A DNA stretch of 64,000 bases from Mucor racemosus (GCA_027405735.1 JAPEHQ010000004.1:186001-250000), one strand, 5' to 3'; positions 34,801-46,949 are shown, counted from the stretch's first letter. Numbers and translations are program-made. Notes: generated from the sequence alone by a model not told the origin.

Positions 34801-36153
34801 CAGTCGGGGTTATTAATGTTCATCCAAAAAAATTAAGAAAATGAAAATATAATGAACACCTATTTTAAAATTTGGTTTGCTCTTTATTACAAGTGTCCGA
34901 TAATTCTATACTTCGTCAAAAATAAGACATATATGTTTATTACTTGAAAGTAAAAATAAAATAACAAAACTAATATTTTGTTGCTTCTCCCTTGCTATCT
35001 ATAATTGCCTTGCATCTTCTGGGCATACTTTCAATTAACTTGGAAGCGAACTCAACATCAATGTTCTCCCAAGCGACGAGAAGTTCCCGTCGAAGGTCTT
35101 CGGTATTATTGATTAGATGTTTACGGCTACGTAATTTACGAGCGAGCTCTCTCCAAACATGTTCAGTGGAGTTGAGGTCAGGACTTTGTTATGGCCAGTC
35201 CTCCATAACATTCATTGAATGCGATCTCTTCCACCATTTTGCATATGCACCTGTATGACAGTAGCATTGTCCTCCTGAAACACAAAATCAGTACCTTCAT
35301 TTTGATGTAAGTCTTGAACCCAGAGAATGTAATGTTGCGACAGTACATTAATATATGATCCTTGATTCATATTTCTGTCAATAAAGACCATAGATCCAGA
35401 ACCCCAGCCCAAAAACAAGACCAAACCATCACACTACCACCACCAAATTTTACCAAACGTAATATTATATGAATATATGGCAGCTCTCATACTTTTCACC
35501 TTGTTTTCTTAGAACTAATGGTGTACCATCATTGCCACAAACACGAAATATTGACTTATCAGACCAAATCACTTGTCTCCATTGTTCATCAGACCAATTG
35601 ATATAAAATTGTGCCCATTCCAGTCTATCTTTTTTATGTTCCTCTGTTAACTTGGGTTTAACAGTAGGTTTATAGTACTTGAAGCCCAACTTTCTTATCC
35701 ATTTTCTTGCTGTCGAACGAGAGACATTTTTTCCCATCATTCTGAGTTGCCCCGTAATGGTCTCTAATGTTTGAAAGGGATCTCTCCTTATTGATCGCTC
35801 CAAATGGCGTTATGTATAATCATCAAAAGTAGATGGCCTTCCAGTACTTTTTCCTGTTAAAGTAGTACCAGTTTGGTCCCCTCTGGATATGATACTTTGG
35901 ACTGTAGGACGCTTTATGTCAATCATAGTAGAAATGTCATATTGGCTAAATCCAAGTTGTTTTAAATAAAAAATTGCGCCAAGCTTCATTTTTTTTACAT
36001 CTTGTTTAGTTTTTGTTGGGTCTTGCGATTTTTTGATGTTAATTTCAAAAGTTTTGGACATTGTTTTATTAATAAAAAAACGTTCGAAAGAAAAGTATGA
36101 CAAAAAAAAATAGAAAAAATAGGGAATAGATAAAACATTAATAACCCCAACTG
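34801..36153 (-). mobile_element. Tc1/mariner element, complete ends, dead transposase
   Basis: Terminal inverted repeats CAGTCGGGGTTATTAATGTT (left) and the same with T for C at position 5 (right) are flanked by TA on both sides (34799-34800, 36154-36155), the canonical duplicated target. Length 1353 bp, typical of the superfamily. One transposase gene lies on the minus strand and is broken. The element could still be mobilised in trans if a related active transposase exists. Confidence 0.93.
34970..36061 (-). pseudogene. Tc1/mariner transposase, inactivated
   Basis: Starts MSKTFEINIKKSQDP. An N-terminal helix-turn-helix (QLGFSQYDISTMIDIKRPTV, then GRPSTFDD) is followed by an in-frame TAA at 35807-35809, then a second DNA-binding part (ETITGQLRMMGKNVSRSTARK). 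The DDE catalytic residues can be traced: D in WSDKSIFRV, D in FQEDNATVIQ, E in DLNSTEHVWREL, consistent with a DD34E Tc1-like enzyme. Frameshifts near 35465 and 35212 and stops in the last third destroy the frame. The end KAIIDSKGEATKY is still readable. Confidence 0.9.
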
Positions 36154-36239
36154 TATAACCCTGATACAATTATTGTTACTAATAAATTGCGTAATTTGAT
36201 ATGCAGAAACCATTGGAGCATTTACTCTTTTTTTTGGAA

Positions 36240-37650
36240 AATGCTACAAATCATCGTTCAATATGACTGAATATTAATAGAAGATTAGAGAAAATAAAAC
36301 TGGTAAAAAACTGATACCCAATGTACATCGAGGTCAAGATTGACAAAAGGTGCATTCATTGTGCAGTGGAAATCGCAACATTTTGATGGATAGAAATTAA
36401 AGGACCAAGATGTTGAGTTTGCCTCAGGATTTTTAAAAGGGTTTAAAAACATACTTCATCAAACTTACTTAGATGCTAAATACTCACCATATGCCATTAG
36501 CATCATCTTGGTTTTTGTTTCATTACTATATTATTAAAAACCAAGCTTTTCATAGCTTATAACAACAATGACAATTGGATGTTTTTGATTTTTAGATTGA
36601 CATTTATCATAAGGCGGGATGATGATACGTTTGATACTACTGTAGATGGAACCAGTCAATTTAATTTATGGAATTTGAATGCAAATACCGAGGAACCATT
36701 TGTAAGTACAGTACTTAAGTTGGTTCTAGTAAAGGATTGAATAAATTGGCTTGGGACAAAGGGGGTAAAAAGGTGGCAATAGGTTCCAGTGATGGACATG
36801 TTTATGTTTATGATTTATGATATTGGAGAGGTAAGACTAAAGCTCAATGTAAATTACCTCTAGCGCATTAATTATCAAGTAAGACTATATTATCATCAAA
36901 TAAACTACTACAAAATATTAACATGTATAAGTATTTACAGTAATAAGCTTGAATCAAGTGGATACAGCATCATTAATTCTTGAAAAAGTTCTCAAGTATT
37001 ATAAAATCTCTTATGTTTAAGACTTACAAGGCTTATAAGCGGAATATTAATTTAGAAAATTATTTTTGTCCAGATCATCAATTTTGACATTTTTTAATTT
37101 TTTTTTCTGATTTTGCAAATCTAGGGTTAATTATACTATCAATTATAAAAATAAGAAATATACACATGTACAGAATTTAGCGCTCTATTTGCTCAATAAA
37201 AAACAACAAACATTTTTATTGCAGAATATTACATGAAAATCCTTTAACCAAAAATCCGTTTTTCTGGCAAAAGTGCAAAATTTCATTACTTAACATTTAA
37301 TATTAAGCTTTTATAAGATGTGTAATAGCTATAGCTACAATTTTCTCTCACAATGTAGTATATTTAAACGTTGATTTTGGTATCAAAATTTGATTTTTCT
37401 GTTTTTTGATCAAAATCATGAGTGTTGGTAAGGATAAAATGAGCCCCGAAAATGTTCGCTAAAAAGTCTGAATTTTCAGACCGTACATGGTTAGAAATAA
37501 GAAAAATTGAGAAAAGAATGCTTTTTTATCTAAAACTTAGATATACCATAGTATAAAAGACTTAGCTATTCACTCTTGCTATTATGCTTAATTACGGCGT
37601 TGCTCTACTGGCTCGCTTTTGCAATTTTTTAATGAATGTATGATATAACA
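36240..37650 (+). repeat. 1.4-kb duplicated unit with dynein fragment, copy 2
   Basis: Direct repeat of 32581-34100. It ends abruptly at a 70-bp mini-repeat (37663) within the GACGGTTTTTCT word where the other copies continue. Confidence 0.8.
36595..36835 (+). pseudogene. Dynein intermediate chain gene fragment (longer copy)
   Basis: Reads DDTFDTTVDGTSQFNLWNLN then ANTEEPFVST. After a short duplication (AGTACTTAAG) it continues in another frame as LNKLAWDKGGKKVAIGSSDG and HVYVYD. The TVDG-x3-F-x-LWNLN-x2-T-E-x-P match is the clearest pointer to dynein intermediate chain among the four copies. Confidence 0.68.
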
Positions 37651-37662
37651 GACGGTTTTTCT

Positions 37663-37732
37663 TAGCATTGGTGTCGACCTGAGTTTTGCCAGCCAAATAT
37701 ACTAGTATAAGCTGGGCTCGATAACATCCCTA
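37663..37732 (+). repeat. 70-bp inverted-terminal mini-repeat, copy 2
   Basis: Starts TAGCATTGGTGTCGACC and ends GGCTCGATAACATCCCTA. It marks the break in the 1.4-kb duplicated unit. Confidence 0.75.
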
Positions 37733-37960
37733 TTTCAGATACTCTTTAAAAATGTTTATAAAATCAAATAATGGTTCAAAATTAAATTTTAAAGTTGCAC
37801 TTACTGCGCTGTAAATGTATGAACAAAACATCTTGATTTTATTAAATAACAACTGTTTTCGAAGGATTTGAGCACATATTTTTGAAAAAAATATTTTCCT
37901 CTGCTTAAAAAAATAAAACAATTGAAAAAATGCTCGTATATAATTAATGAAGATTGATCC
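37733..37960. repeat. Dispersed repeat E
   Basis: Matches 49330-49525 in reverse orientation (AAATCAAATAATG-TTC...GTACATTTACTGCGC region). Non-coding as far as I can see. Confidence 0.6.
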
Positions 37961-39348
37961 AAATTAGCTGAAGGTTTCAAAATATATACTACAGCTGTAA
38001 TAATATCTAGAATCAAAACTTTTAGTATCCATTAATTTTCTGATTAAATGGTAGTAATTAACCGCATTCTTTTTCGAGTGTGGTTTGTGCCCTAGCAGGC
38101 CATTTCAAATTAGATATCAACTAAAACCAGCATATATGGCAACAACAACTACCAAAGTTAATAAGTAAACGTCATCTTCATGTATAATTGAAATGGTAAG
38201 CAATATGCTCCCATATCTATTTTTTAAAAACGTCGAATTTCAAATACTGATTCAAGTAACTGTAAGTCTGTAAGCAAATAAATATCAGAAAAACTGCAAA
38301 CCTTTGTTTTTTGAATGAGTTAAGTTATTAAGAATCTGGCATTTAGCGCTATCAACTCGCCAGTTTTTCGGATTTTTAATGGAGTGATTGATGAAACAAG
38401 ATGACAAGTTGCCAAAAATTAGTTAGTTTTACTTCTTTTCCCAAATAAGCAGTGATAATGATGTCGATCTAACGTTGATAGATTGATATCATACTTGTTG
38501 TATATAAAAAGTTTCTTTACAAAACGTGATATTAGAAAAAACTTATTCCAATAGAACAAATTAGACTTTCATGATTGTATAGTTAATACAGAATCTTTCT
38601 ATCGCCAATGTAACTAATTAAAGAGCCAACGCACAGAGCTTAAAGGTATATGGGACGTATTTAGCTTTTCGTAATCTACATATCTTGGAATTATGCGCAA
38701 AACTGCACAATTTCATCTGATGTACCTCAATTTCGTCAAAAAAATTTATATTTTTTATTATTATATAAGAAATCTTCGTTGAATGAATTTCTCTTCATAG
38801 GCATTTTGGTTGCCGATGCAACCATGCCTTTAAAGTAAGGATTATTGCGCAAATATTCTTTGTTATACGTAAAACTTTAAAATTCGGATTTAATGGAAAA
38901 TGCGCATATTTTTGTTACACATTTATAAATTAAAGTTTACTCATCGATAAAGCTGTTCAATACCGACCTTTTGCACAACTGTGGCATCACTTTTTGTTGA
39001 GATATCACAACTTTTCTCCTTCTCAATTCCTAATTGACCAATCGTAAGGGATGAACTCCTGATTTTTGGTCAAAAATTTATGATCTAGTTTGTTGGTAAA
39101 CTTGGGCATAGTCAAGACAATACATTGTGTCCAAATATTAGACTTTAAAACGGTTTCTATCCTGAGATGAAAGCGTTTTAATAATTTAATTTCGGTTTGC
39201 AGCAGTTCTCACGCATTATACAGTACTTCTTTCCAGATACACAACATGATTGTGCATGAATGTTAGGATAAAGAGCATCAAGAACAACAAAAAACAACAG
39301 CTTTATTTATGTCTATATATAAATAAACAATTATCTCACTCTCATACT
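37961..39348. other. Intergenic, no gene seen
   Basis: About 1.4 kb of AT-rich DNA, 3' of the sugar transporter. I see no gene, RNA or recognised repeat. Confidence 0.5.
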
Positions 39349-40904
39349 TTAGTCAGCAATTGCAATATGTTCATAATTGCAAGGATAGATGGAGTACCCA
39401 GACCTAATAACATCTTCTGCACTTCTACCTTTAGTCTCTGGCAAAATCATCACAGCCACAGCAACCAACACAGCCAAACACACACCAAACAAATAAAACA
39501 CTTGTCCTTGTCCCATGATTTGGCGAAGTTGTAAAAATCCAGCGGATACAGCGAAATTCGAAATCATATTGGAAGCTAATCCTACAGAACATGCGCTACT
39601 GACAGCAGGAGTTTCAACAAGCTCAGGTATCATTAAAAATGGAATAGGTCCAATACCGATAGCAAATGAAGCGACAAAGGCAAGAATGGCAATAACAGAG
39701 GTTTTATCAAAGCCATGGGAGATACTCCATCCTAATAGAATGCTCATGGATGCCATGAGACAAGCAGAAACAAGGAATAAACTACGACGACCAACTTTAT
39801 CCATGAGTGCAGCGGATATAGTAGTGACAATAAGGTTCACTATGGAAATGTAAACAGTAATGATGCCACTGGATTCAGGAAACACAGTAGACATGATGGA
39901 TGTTGAGTAAAAAATAACGGCATTAATACCGGAAAGTTGTTGTGCTAATTGTAACAATACAACAATAAAAAGAGGCCTACGATAATATGAAGATGTCAAG
40001 AATCTATAGACATTTACATTGGTTGTTGGTGCTCCTGCAGCAGTTGTAGTTGCAGTTAAAGGTGTTTCAGCAGTTTCAAAATCTTCTTCATCTTGTAGCT
40101 CAGCAGTTGCTTGTTGATCCTGAGCATTATTTGCCCAATCTCTACGCCATTCATTAATTTCATCTTCTACCTGATCTATAGAAGCTCCTCTCAGTCTCAA
40201 CAATGAAAGTTTTGCTCTATTGAATCCGCCAGGCAACGAAGCCAAATAACGAGGCGATTCTACGCAAAATGGCAGCAAACAAGATTGTACAACGGCTAAT
40301 AGTACACCCATAGCCAAGATATATCGCCATTTAGTCAATGTAGACCATGCGAGACTCACTATCTGTGCTGACATAATACCAATGACAATAGCCAACTGAT
40401 TCAGAGCACCAAACAACCCACGACGGGATTTAGGTACACATTCAGCTATATAGGCTGGAACAACTACTGTTACAACGCCACTGCCTAAGCCAGATAAAAA
40501 TCGCCCCAGCATCATGGCATGTGGTGTGGTTGCCAACGTGGTGATTAATGATCCTATGCCTAATAATCCGTTTGTGCCGAACAAGGTTAATCGACGGCCG
40601 TATCTGTCGTTAAAATAAGGGGCGCCAAGTGCGCCAATCAGTCCACCTGCAGTAAGGATTGATACAACAAACGCATATTGTGAATCAGGCATAGGTATAC
40701 ATTGCGGTAAACCTATTAAATTTGTATTGATGCATTTAGAAATCACTTGTTGTGGTGTATTGAGTTCACCATTATGATATCCATATTGAAAAGCGCCCTT
40801 TTGGTTTCGTTAATCATCCATAGTTTTTACGTAAATTATAAGCTTACCAAAAGTATGGAAACTACAACAAATACAAGATACGAAGTAAGCCCTTCAGAGG
40901 ACAT
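39349..40904 (-). CDS. MFS sugar (hexose-type) transporter
   Basis: A 12-helix plasma-membrane transporter of the sugar porter family. Two exons: 40848-40904 (MSSEGLTSYLVFVVVSILL) and 39349-40797, giving 501 aa. The intron joins the first hydrophobic segment to GALFQYGYHNGELNTPQQ, the helix 1 signature of GLUT-type carriers (Q-x-GY-x2-G-x2-N-x-PQ). Other signatures are NDRYGRR between helices 2 and 3, GRFLSGLGSG, PESPRYL-type sequence (CVESPRYL) before the central loop, QQLSGINAVIFYSTS in helix 7, DKVGRRS and LPETKGR near the end. The central cytoplasmic loop carries an acidic, Thr/Ala-rich insertion (about 35 residues) that could host regulatory modification. Substrate is not provable by eye; QLSGIN and the helix 1 motif favour glucose or another hexose. 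An internal ATG at 40746 would drop helix 1 and was rejected. Confidence 0.93.
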
Positions 40905-41094
40905 TTTTTTAATGATATTTATTATTTGGATTTCGAAAAAAAGAGAAACTGTTTGATTGCAGTATTTCTTTTTTGTAAAGAGAGATAAAAGGGGTATGAT
41001 CTGGTTGGTGTGTGAGGGAAGAGGAAAGAAAAAAAACAGAGTCGTTTCTCGTAATTATAGTAACCCATTTGAGCTTCCGTAAAAGGAAAGCATA

Positions 41095-42700
41095 TTACAC
41101 TCTATTACCATATCGCCTACGAGGTTTTGTTGATTTGATGGTAGTAGGGTTTGGTTCATTTGAACGTTCTTTACTTGTACTAACAGCGATTGAAATAGCT
41201 ACCATTGGATCTCCTTTTGCTTCATTTAATGCATTTTGTAACATACGTATATCAATTTGAGGTAACACATTCATCATGTAAGCCAACTCTGAATTAATTG
41301 TAGTTGATTCACCTCGACTATTGATTGTTGATGTACTGCCAAATGATGTCGGTGAACTTGAAGTTGATCTGGGCGTTGCTGTATAAGTAGAAGATGATGA
41401 TGAATAATCAATAGAAAGCGGCGATAACCCCTGTTGTTGTTGCAAAGAAGATTTTTTGCTGTATATTTTGTTTTTGCTCTGAAATCTATTCGATGGCGAC
41501 GGCGTTATATGATCATACCGAGGGATCTGTGTAGAGCGCGATAAACTTAAACGGCTAATAGATCTACCAAAAATACTACTACTATTACTGCTCTGAATAT
41601 AAGGTGTACCATAACCATTATTGTCCATCGGTAAATGCCGTTTGGATACAGAAGGTGTACTGATTGCTGCTTTTCTCAAAAACATGGATATAGAACCACT
41701 AAATGCAGAACTCATGCTTCCAAAATCATTATGGTGGGGCATTTCGGGGGATAAGAGTCTTGCAGGTGGTACATAACCTTGCAATAATGGCTCGGGTTTA
41801 CCCTTTTGTTTATTTGATTTACACCAAGAAGCGAATGGCGATTCTGCTTTGAGACATAAATCTAATGTCTTTTCGTAAAATGCTAATCGTTCATAAATAT
41901 CAGGTATACGCATCATTTCATCAAATGATCTTTCAATGTATTTTTGTTGTTGAGGCGGAGGTAATGATGCTGTTGTTGCTGCTGCTGCTGCTGACGATGA
42001 TTGCTTATATTGTTTTTTTTCGTTTTGTAACCTTCTAGTGCTTTTAGAACTTTTTGATGATTTCTGTGATCTTTTACTAGAAACTGATGTTCTTCTTGAT
42101 CGTGTTGTTGTAGCTGAAAGAGGTGGTTTTTTATCTGTAACGGATATAATAACTGGTTCCAGCTGTACTTTTTCTTCTTCTATTTTAACCACAAGATCTT
42201 TAAATATATTTTGCTGTTGCAATTTTTTAATTTCTATAGGAGATACTTTCAGATCCTTAAATTGATCTACAAGCGATGAAAAATCATCGGATAAATTCAG
42301 ATCATAGGATAAAATTGAAAGTGGCTCTGCTTCTGTTTTTGTCGATGATATTGGCGGTTCAACTAGCGTTTTCTCTTGCTGTTTTTCATGTATTACTTCT
42401 TCAGTCTTTTCATTTGGTTTTTGAAGTATAATTGATGGTTCCATCTGTGTTTTTTCATCATCGTTTTCAATTGAAGTTGGTGTACCTGGTGTACTATTTG
42501 TACCTGCTATAATAATACCGGATTTAAATTCTCCGACATTTTACACTTTTTTTTTTTTTTTTTTTGAATATTACCCTCAGCAGCAAAATCATCTATAAAT
42601 GATTGTAAATCACGAATTTGATCAAGAACTTCTATATATAAAAAATTCAATGATGCTGTTTTATGTATATAGATTCAATCATAATACCTTTAGATGTCAT
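41095..42700 (-). CDS. Disordered protein with C-terminal CUE-like domain
   Basis: Three exons: 42688-42700, 42575-42631 and 41095-42506; 1482 nt, 493 aa. The start MTSKEVLDQIRDLQSFIDDFA is probably helical. The middle is low-complexity and Ser/Gln-rich, with a basic SRRTSVSSKRSQKSSKSSKS stretch. Near the C-terminus, LAYMMNVLPQIDIRMLQNAL followed by NEAKGDPMVAISIAV fits the CUE pattern (hydrophobic, M-F-P-like turn here VLP, then D-x3-I, then a di-hydrophobic end). CUE domains bind ubiquitin; a trafficking or ubiquitin adaptor role is inference. The protein ends KPRRRYGNRV, strongly basic. The first two introns are short and one ends in a long poly-A region on the coding strand. Head to head with the acidic protein gene at 43140. 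Confidence 0.75.
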
Positions 42701-43139
42701 ATTGTTTATTGAAAAATGAATAAAAATACCAAAGAATGAAAGAAAGTGAAAAATAAAATAAAATAAAATTCAACATTTATTGGTATTTAGTCCATTTGGA
42801 AAAATAACTTTTAATTGTACAATGCTCCTATAAAATTATATTGTTATCTTAAACATTCATACCTTTATTAAATAACAAGGTGTGGCACTGTCATTTTTAA
42901 ACTGATAAATCAATCGAGGAACATTGACCGCGACCTTGCATGTACAAAACTTTGTGGATCACGGGAATTGAGTACAAGATGGGAATACAAACAATACGCA
43001 CAAAACGAGGCGAAGCAAATCAGAGGGCTAAGCTAGCTGGAAAACAAAATAGAAAAACTTATATAAAGAAGGGGGGATACACAATTTAATTTCTATTTTG
43101 TTTCCTTAATTATACGAACCTATATATAATAAATCTATA
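42701..43139. promoter_or_regulatory. Divergent promoter region
   Basis: 439 bp between two head-to-head genes. A TATA-like TTATATAAAG lies near 43058, about 80 bp from the rightward ATG. Confidence 0.4.
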
Positions 43140-43919
43140 ATGAATTTTCCTCCACCTGTAATAAAATTAAATGATTTGATTTCTGGTACTGTGGTGACAA
43201 TGGATGAATGGATCAAAAATGAAATTTATCGTTTACAAAATAATATTAAACCAAGGCATTTCGAAAATTACAGTGAACTAGCCGAAATGATCCATGAAGA
43301 TCCAGGCAGATTTCAACATCATCATCATCATTTGCCACCGCCGCCTTTGACTGAAGATTATATACATAGTAGCAGTAGTAGTGACGAAGAAGAAGAAGAA
43401 GAAGAAGAAGAGGAAGTGGAAGTGGAAGAAGAGTATGGTGATGTAGATGAAGAGGACGATGAAGATGACGATGATGGAGATGATGATGACGATGAAGAAC
43501 AAGATCAAGACGAAACAATAGCAAAACAACAAAATACCCAATTAAGCCCGTTACAACCTGCTCCTCCACCTTCTTGGCTTTGTAGAGTATTTATCGAATT
43601 AATACGCTATTGCGATCGAATCACAATTCAAGATAATGCGCCAAAATTACTAATACATGAATTTGAAAAGTTAAGAATGGATATTAGACTTGGAAAATCA
43701 ATTCATGTGGATGAATTCAGAGAAAGTCTATTGAAGATATTGTTTGGTAAAATTCAAATGACAGAACACTTGGTTCAAGTATGGAAACTAATGTGTGAAT
43801 GGGTGACAAGACCACCACTTCATACACATCAAAATGCAACAAGATGGATGGATTTAACATTAAGCGCTTATATTGCTGCTCAACAATCATTTATTGTTGG
43901 TAATGAAAAAATAAAATAA
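43140..43919 (+). CDS. Protein with long acidic run, function unknown
   Basis: Single exon, 259 aa, starting MNFPPPVIKLNDLISG. A folded-looking N-terminal stretch (TVVTMDEWIKNEIYRLQNN) is followed by a His5 run and HLPPPPLTED, then a region of about 55 residues made almost only of Glu and Asp. The C-terminal third is again ordered and helical: PSWLCRVFIELIRYCDRIT, KLLIHEFEKLRMDIRLG, HLVQVWKLMCEWVTRPP. I do not recognise the family. The acidic middle with two helical ends recalls nuclear or chromatin-binding acidic proteins, but that is only a composition argument. Stop TAA at 43917-43919, 33 bp before the convergent GPI3 stop, so the two transcripts probably overlap. Confidence 0.75.
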   Translation: MNFPPPVIKLNDLISGTVVTMDEWIKNEIYRLQNNIKPRHFENYSELAEMIHEDPGRFQHHHHHLPPPPLTEDYIHSSSSSDEEEEEEEEEEVEVEEEYGDVDEEDDEDDDDGDDDDDEEQDQDETIAKQQNTQLSPLQPAPPPSWLCRVFIELIRYCDRITIQDNAPKLLIHEFEKLRMDIRLGKSIHVDEFRESLLKILFGKIQMTEHLVQVWKLMCEWVTRPPLHTHQNATRWMDLTLSAYIAAQQSFIVGNEKIK

Positions 43920-43952
43920 TTTCCTTTCTAAGCCTTTTAAAATCGGTGGATC

Positions 43953-45446
43953 TCAATAAGGAAAATCTTCTTCTTCTTCCTCAACAAGTATTTGTTGAAT
44001 AATGTTATTATTTCCAGTATTATAAAAGCTATTTGTTTGTTGAAAATAATGTCGATACTTTTGATATGGGAATATTTGCGCTTTTTCTATAGATTCCAAT
44101 GGAAAAAGCCATTCCAAAAATCTCCAAATTAAATAATCTAATGCAATCACCATGCAAAATATTTTTCCAGCGTAAACACCGCAGCCATAAAACCGCCTTA
44201 ATCGCTCAATTAAGGGTGAATTCTTTGTTTGATATATAGACCCATATACTTTTTCAGTTCTTTCTGCTACATTGGACCAATTGTACATTTCCTTTAACTG
44301 ATCATTGAATAGACTAGTATCTACTTTACCAAATCTATATTGATGAATAGATTTAGATACGGCTATAACCAAATCATCTTCTTCGGGGCTTGCATAATTG
44401 ATCATATGACTAGGTAATACTTCAGGTACACCACCTACCTTTGTGCTGACGACTAACAACCTATAAAGAATTGTCAACTATAAGACTCAATCACATTACT
44501 ATTACCCTCTCCCCTCCCTCAACTTTACCCGGCACAGGCTGCTTCCACTATAGCAATACAAAATGCCTCGGTTAAACTTGTATTCAAGAAAATATTACCC
44601 TGAATTAATACATCTCGAACTTCATGATGTTTAATTGGTCCCAATAATTCGACTCGATCATGTAGTAAATGTTTTTCTCGCATTTGTTCCAGATCAATGC
44701 GTTTAGGTCCGTCTCCTCCAATAATAAATCGAGCATGTTTATACATTTCACATATACGCGGTATAATTGCAATTAATAAATCAACGCCTTTTCTATATAC
44801 AAGTCGACTAATCACTACAATTGTGATGTAATTGGGATCTGGTGCAGTAGGATCTGGTAAAAACTGAGATGCAACAACAGCATTGGGTATAACGGACACA
44901 TGTCTTGGTGATAATGCTGCTCTTAAAACTGTATTTTCCTTACTATGTATTGTTAATAAACATAAATCAATGTTATAATGTACTATTTTACCTGGTATGT
45001 GATACGCATATCACATGATCAACATCACTCAACGAAAATTTTAATAATTTGTTTGTTAAAATAGAAGATGCATCAGCAAATCCAAATAACGAATGATCAG
45101 TAAATACTGCTTTTAATCCCATGGTTTTACTATGTATAATAGCCTCATGACATAAAGATGAAAAGGCGCCATGTCCATGAACAATTTGAATAGATTCTCG
45201 GATCAAGATGTTTCTGAAAAGTGGGAAAAATCCATAAATTGTAGGCAATGTTGCAGCAGAATAAATCTCTTTTGTTGGAACGTAATAAACCTTTAAACCA
45301 TTGGTTAAATAACGTACGCCACTCCTATTACCATACGCGTGCGTTACTATGATTACTTTATGACCCCTTTGTATTAATCTTTGAGATAACTCATATAAAT
45401 GACTTTCTACTCCACCCATATTAGGGTAAAAAAAGTCAGATGCCAT
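43953..45446 (-). CDS. GPI3: GPI N-acetylglucosaminyltransferase catalytic subunit (PIG-A/Gpi3)
   Basis: Transfers GlcNAc from UDP-GlcNAc to phosphatidylinositol on the cytosolic face of the ER, the first step of GPI anchor synthesis, within the GPI-GnT complex. Three exons: 44992-45446, 44529-44942 and 43953-44460; 1377 nt, 458 aa. The protein starts [20 protein letters not shown], the family hallmark, then [42 protein letters not shown] (split by intron 1), [15 protein letters not shown] and IIGGDGPKR. The GT4 E-x7-E catalytic motif is EAFCIAIVE. Near the C-terminus a hydrophobic segment (about [20 protein letters not shown]) is the membrane anchor of PIG-A. The tail is acidic (EEEEED). The gene shares a 419-bp divergent promoter with the cytidylyltransferase gene. 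Confidence 0.96.
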
Positions 45447-45865
45447 GCTAAATGTTCACTTTTTTTGATTATAAATTTATTCTTAGATTTCAATTTTTCA
45501 ACTTGGTTTTACCATATGTTATACAACATGTTGCATTTAATCAAAATAATAGTGTTTCTCTTGGGTTGTCTATAATACAGATGAAAAGGTGGACCCATAA
45601 AAATCATATTCTAACCCCAATTTGTGTTGGGAAATCAGACTTGTGACTGGGTAGATGGAGAAACCTTGTTTCTTTGAAGAAACAAGTGTTGATATCTAGT
45701 TGGTTCAACATCTAAGCATGCTCTTTTCTTCTTTCTTTCCCTTTTCTTAACATAAAAATTCAGTTCAATTCAAAGCAATTGCATAAAGTATTGCAGTCAT
45801 GTCGAAAAATACCATAAAAGGTAATTCCATTGAAGGGATACAAAAAAACAAACATGTATTGATAA
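45447..45865. promoter_or_regulatory. Bidirectional promoter with a 22-bp palindrome
   Basis: Between GPI3 (leftward) and the cytidylyltransferase (rightward). The near-perfect palindrome CTTGTTTCTTTGAAGAAACA continues to 45686, spanning 45665-45686. It contains TTC and GAA blocks but with spacing unlike a standard heat-shock element. CT-rich tracts (45719-45745) precede the rightward start, typical of fungal promoters. Confidence 0.5.
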
Positions 45866-46908
45866 ATGTCTAAATTAGATGGCTTCCCTACTCCTATATC
45901 TTCGCCAAATCTAAAAAGATCCCATTCAGAGATCTCAGTTATTAATCATGTCGAAGAAGATGATGATCTCAATACATGTCAATTACCTCAAGGTTTTGAT
46001 TTCAAAATAAATCAGGTACCGTTACCATGGCAACATACTTTTATATGCATGTACTAACCATATTTGATGCATAGCCGCCTACAGATAGACCTGTCAGAAT
46101 TTACTGTGATGGTATTTACGACATGTTTCATTTTGGCCATGCTAAAGCACTTGAGCAGGCCAAAAAGGCATTTCCAAATGTGTATTTGCTAGTAGGAGGT
46201 TTGTTTTCTCATCTAATGCTGCCAATTCTCGACAAGTAACATGTTATTTTCTTAGTTTGTAATGATGAAGAAACACATAAAAGAAAAGGTAGAACAGTTA
46301 TGACAGACGTTGAGCGATATGAATCAGTTCGTCATTGTAAATGGGTAGATGAAGTAGTTGAAGCAGCTCCATGGTTTGTTACACAAGAGTTCTTGGATGA
46401 ACATCATATAGATTATGTAGCACACGATGCTGAACCTTACCAATCCTCTGAATCTGGAGATGTATATGCTTTTGTCAAATCCCAAGGTAGATTCTTACCT
46501 ACTAAACGTACAGATGGTATCTCTACATCAGATTTAATCACACGTATTGTACGTGATTATGATAAATTCTTGAGAAGAAACTTAGAACGTGGTGTATCTG
46601 CCAAAGATTTGAACATTTCATTTTTAAAAGAACAACAAATCAAAACTAAACTGAATATCGAAAAAGTGAGATCTACAGTAATTGATCATTTAGAAATGTG
46701 GGAGAATCAGAGCCATAATTTCATTACGGATTTTGCTAGTTTATTTGGTGTTGAATTAGTTGTTGGCAACTTTTTGGCTAAAAGAAGATTGATAAATAGT
46801 GGTGCAAATACCCCAACAGGAGCAAATACGCCTGTCTGTACATCAGAAGAAGAGGAAGAAATAAAGAGGTCAACAGCATTAAATTCAACTATATCTGCAT
46901 CAAATTAA
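45866..46908 (+). CDS. PCT1: Choline-phosphate cytidylyltransferase
   Basis: Makes CDP-choline from CTP and phosphocholine, the rate-limiting step of the Kennedy pathway for phosphatidylcholine, at nuclear/ER membranes. Three exons: 45866-46015, 46075-46198 and 46256-46908; 927 nt, 308 aa. Exon 1 encodes a disordered N-terminus ([20 protein letters not shown]). The catalytic domain starts [20 protein letters not shown], with the HxGH motif at H69-H72, and continues [41 protein letters not shown] and RTDGISTSD (176-184), which separates it from the ethanolamine enzyme. After [20 protein letters not shown] comes a short amphipathic, membrane-binding-like helix ([20 protein letters not shown]), shorter than the animal M domain. 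The tail is Ser/Thr/Glu-rich with repeated GANTP, possible phosphorylation sites. Confidence 0.95.
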
Positions 46909-46949
46909 TAATAAAAAATACCAATTTACATTTACATATATACACAAAA

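Noticed and set aside
39250..40956. Plus-strand frames over the sugar transporter
   Set aside because: Antisense shadows of a clear 12-helix transporter on the minus strand.
43246..43569. Leu/His-rich and Phe/Ile-rich frames on the minus strand
   Set aside because: Antisense of the GAA/GAT-rich acidic run of the plus-strand gene.
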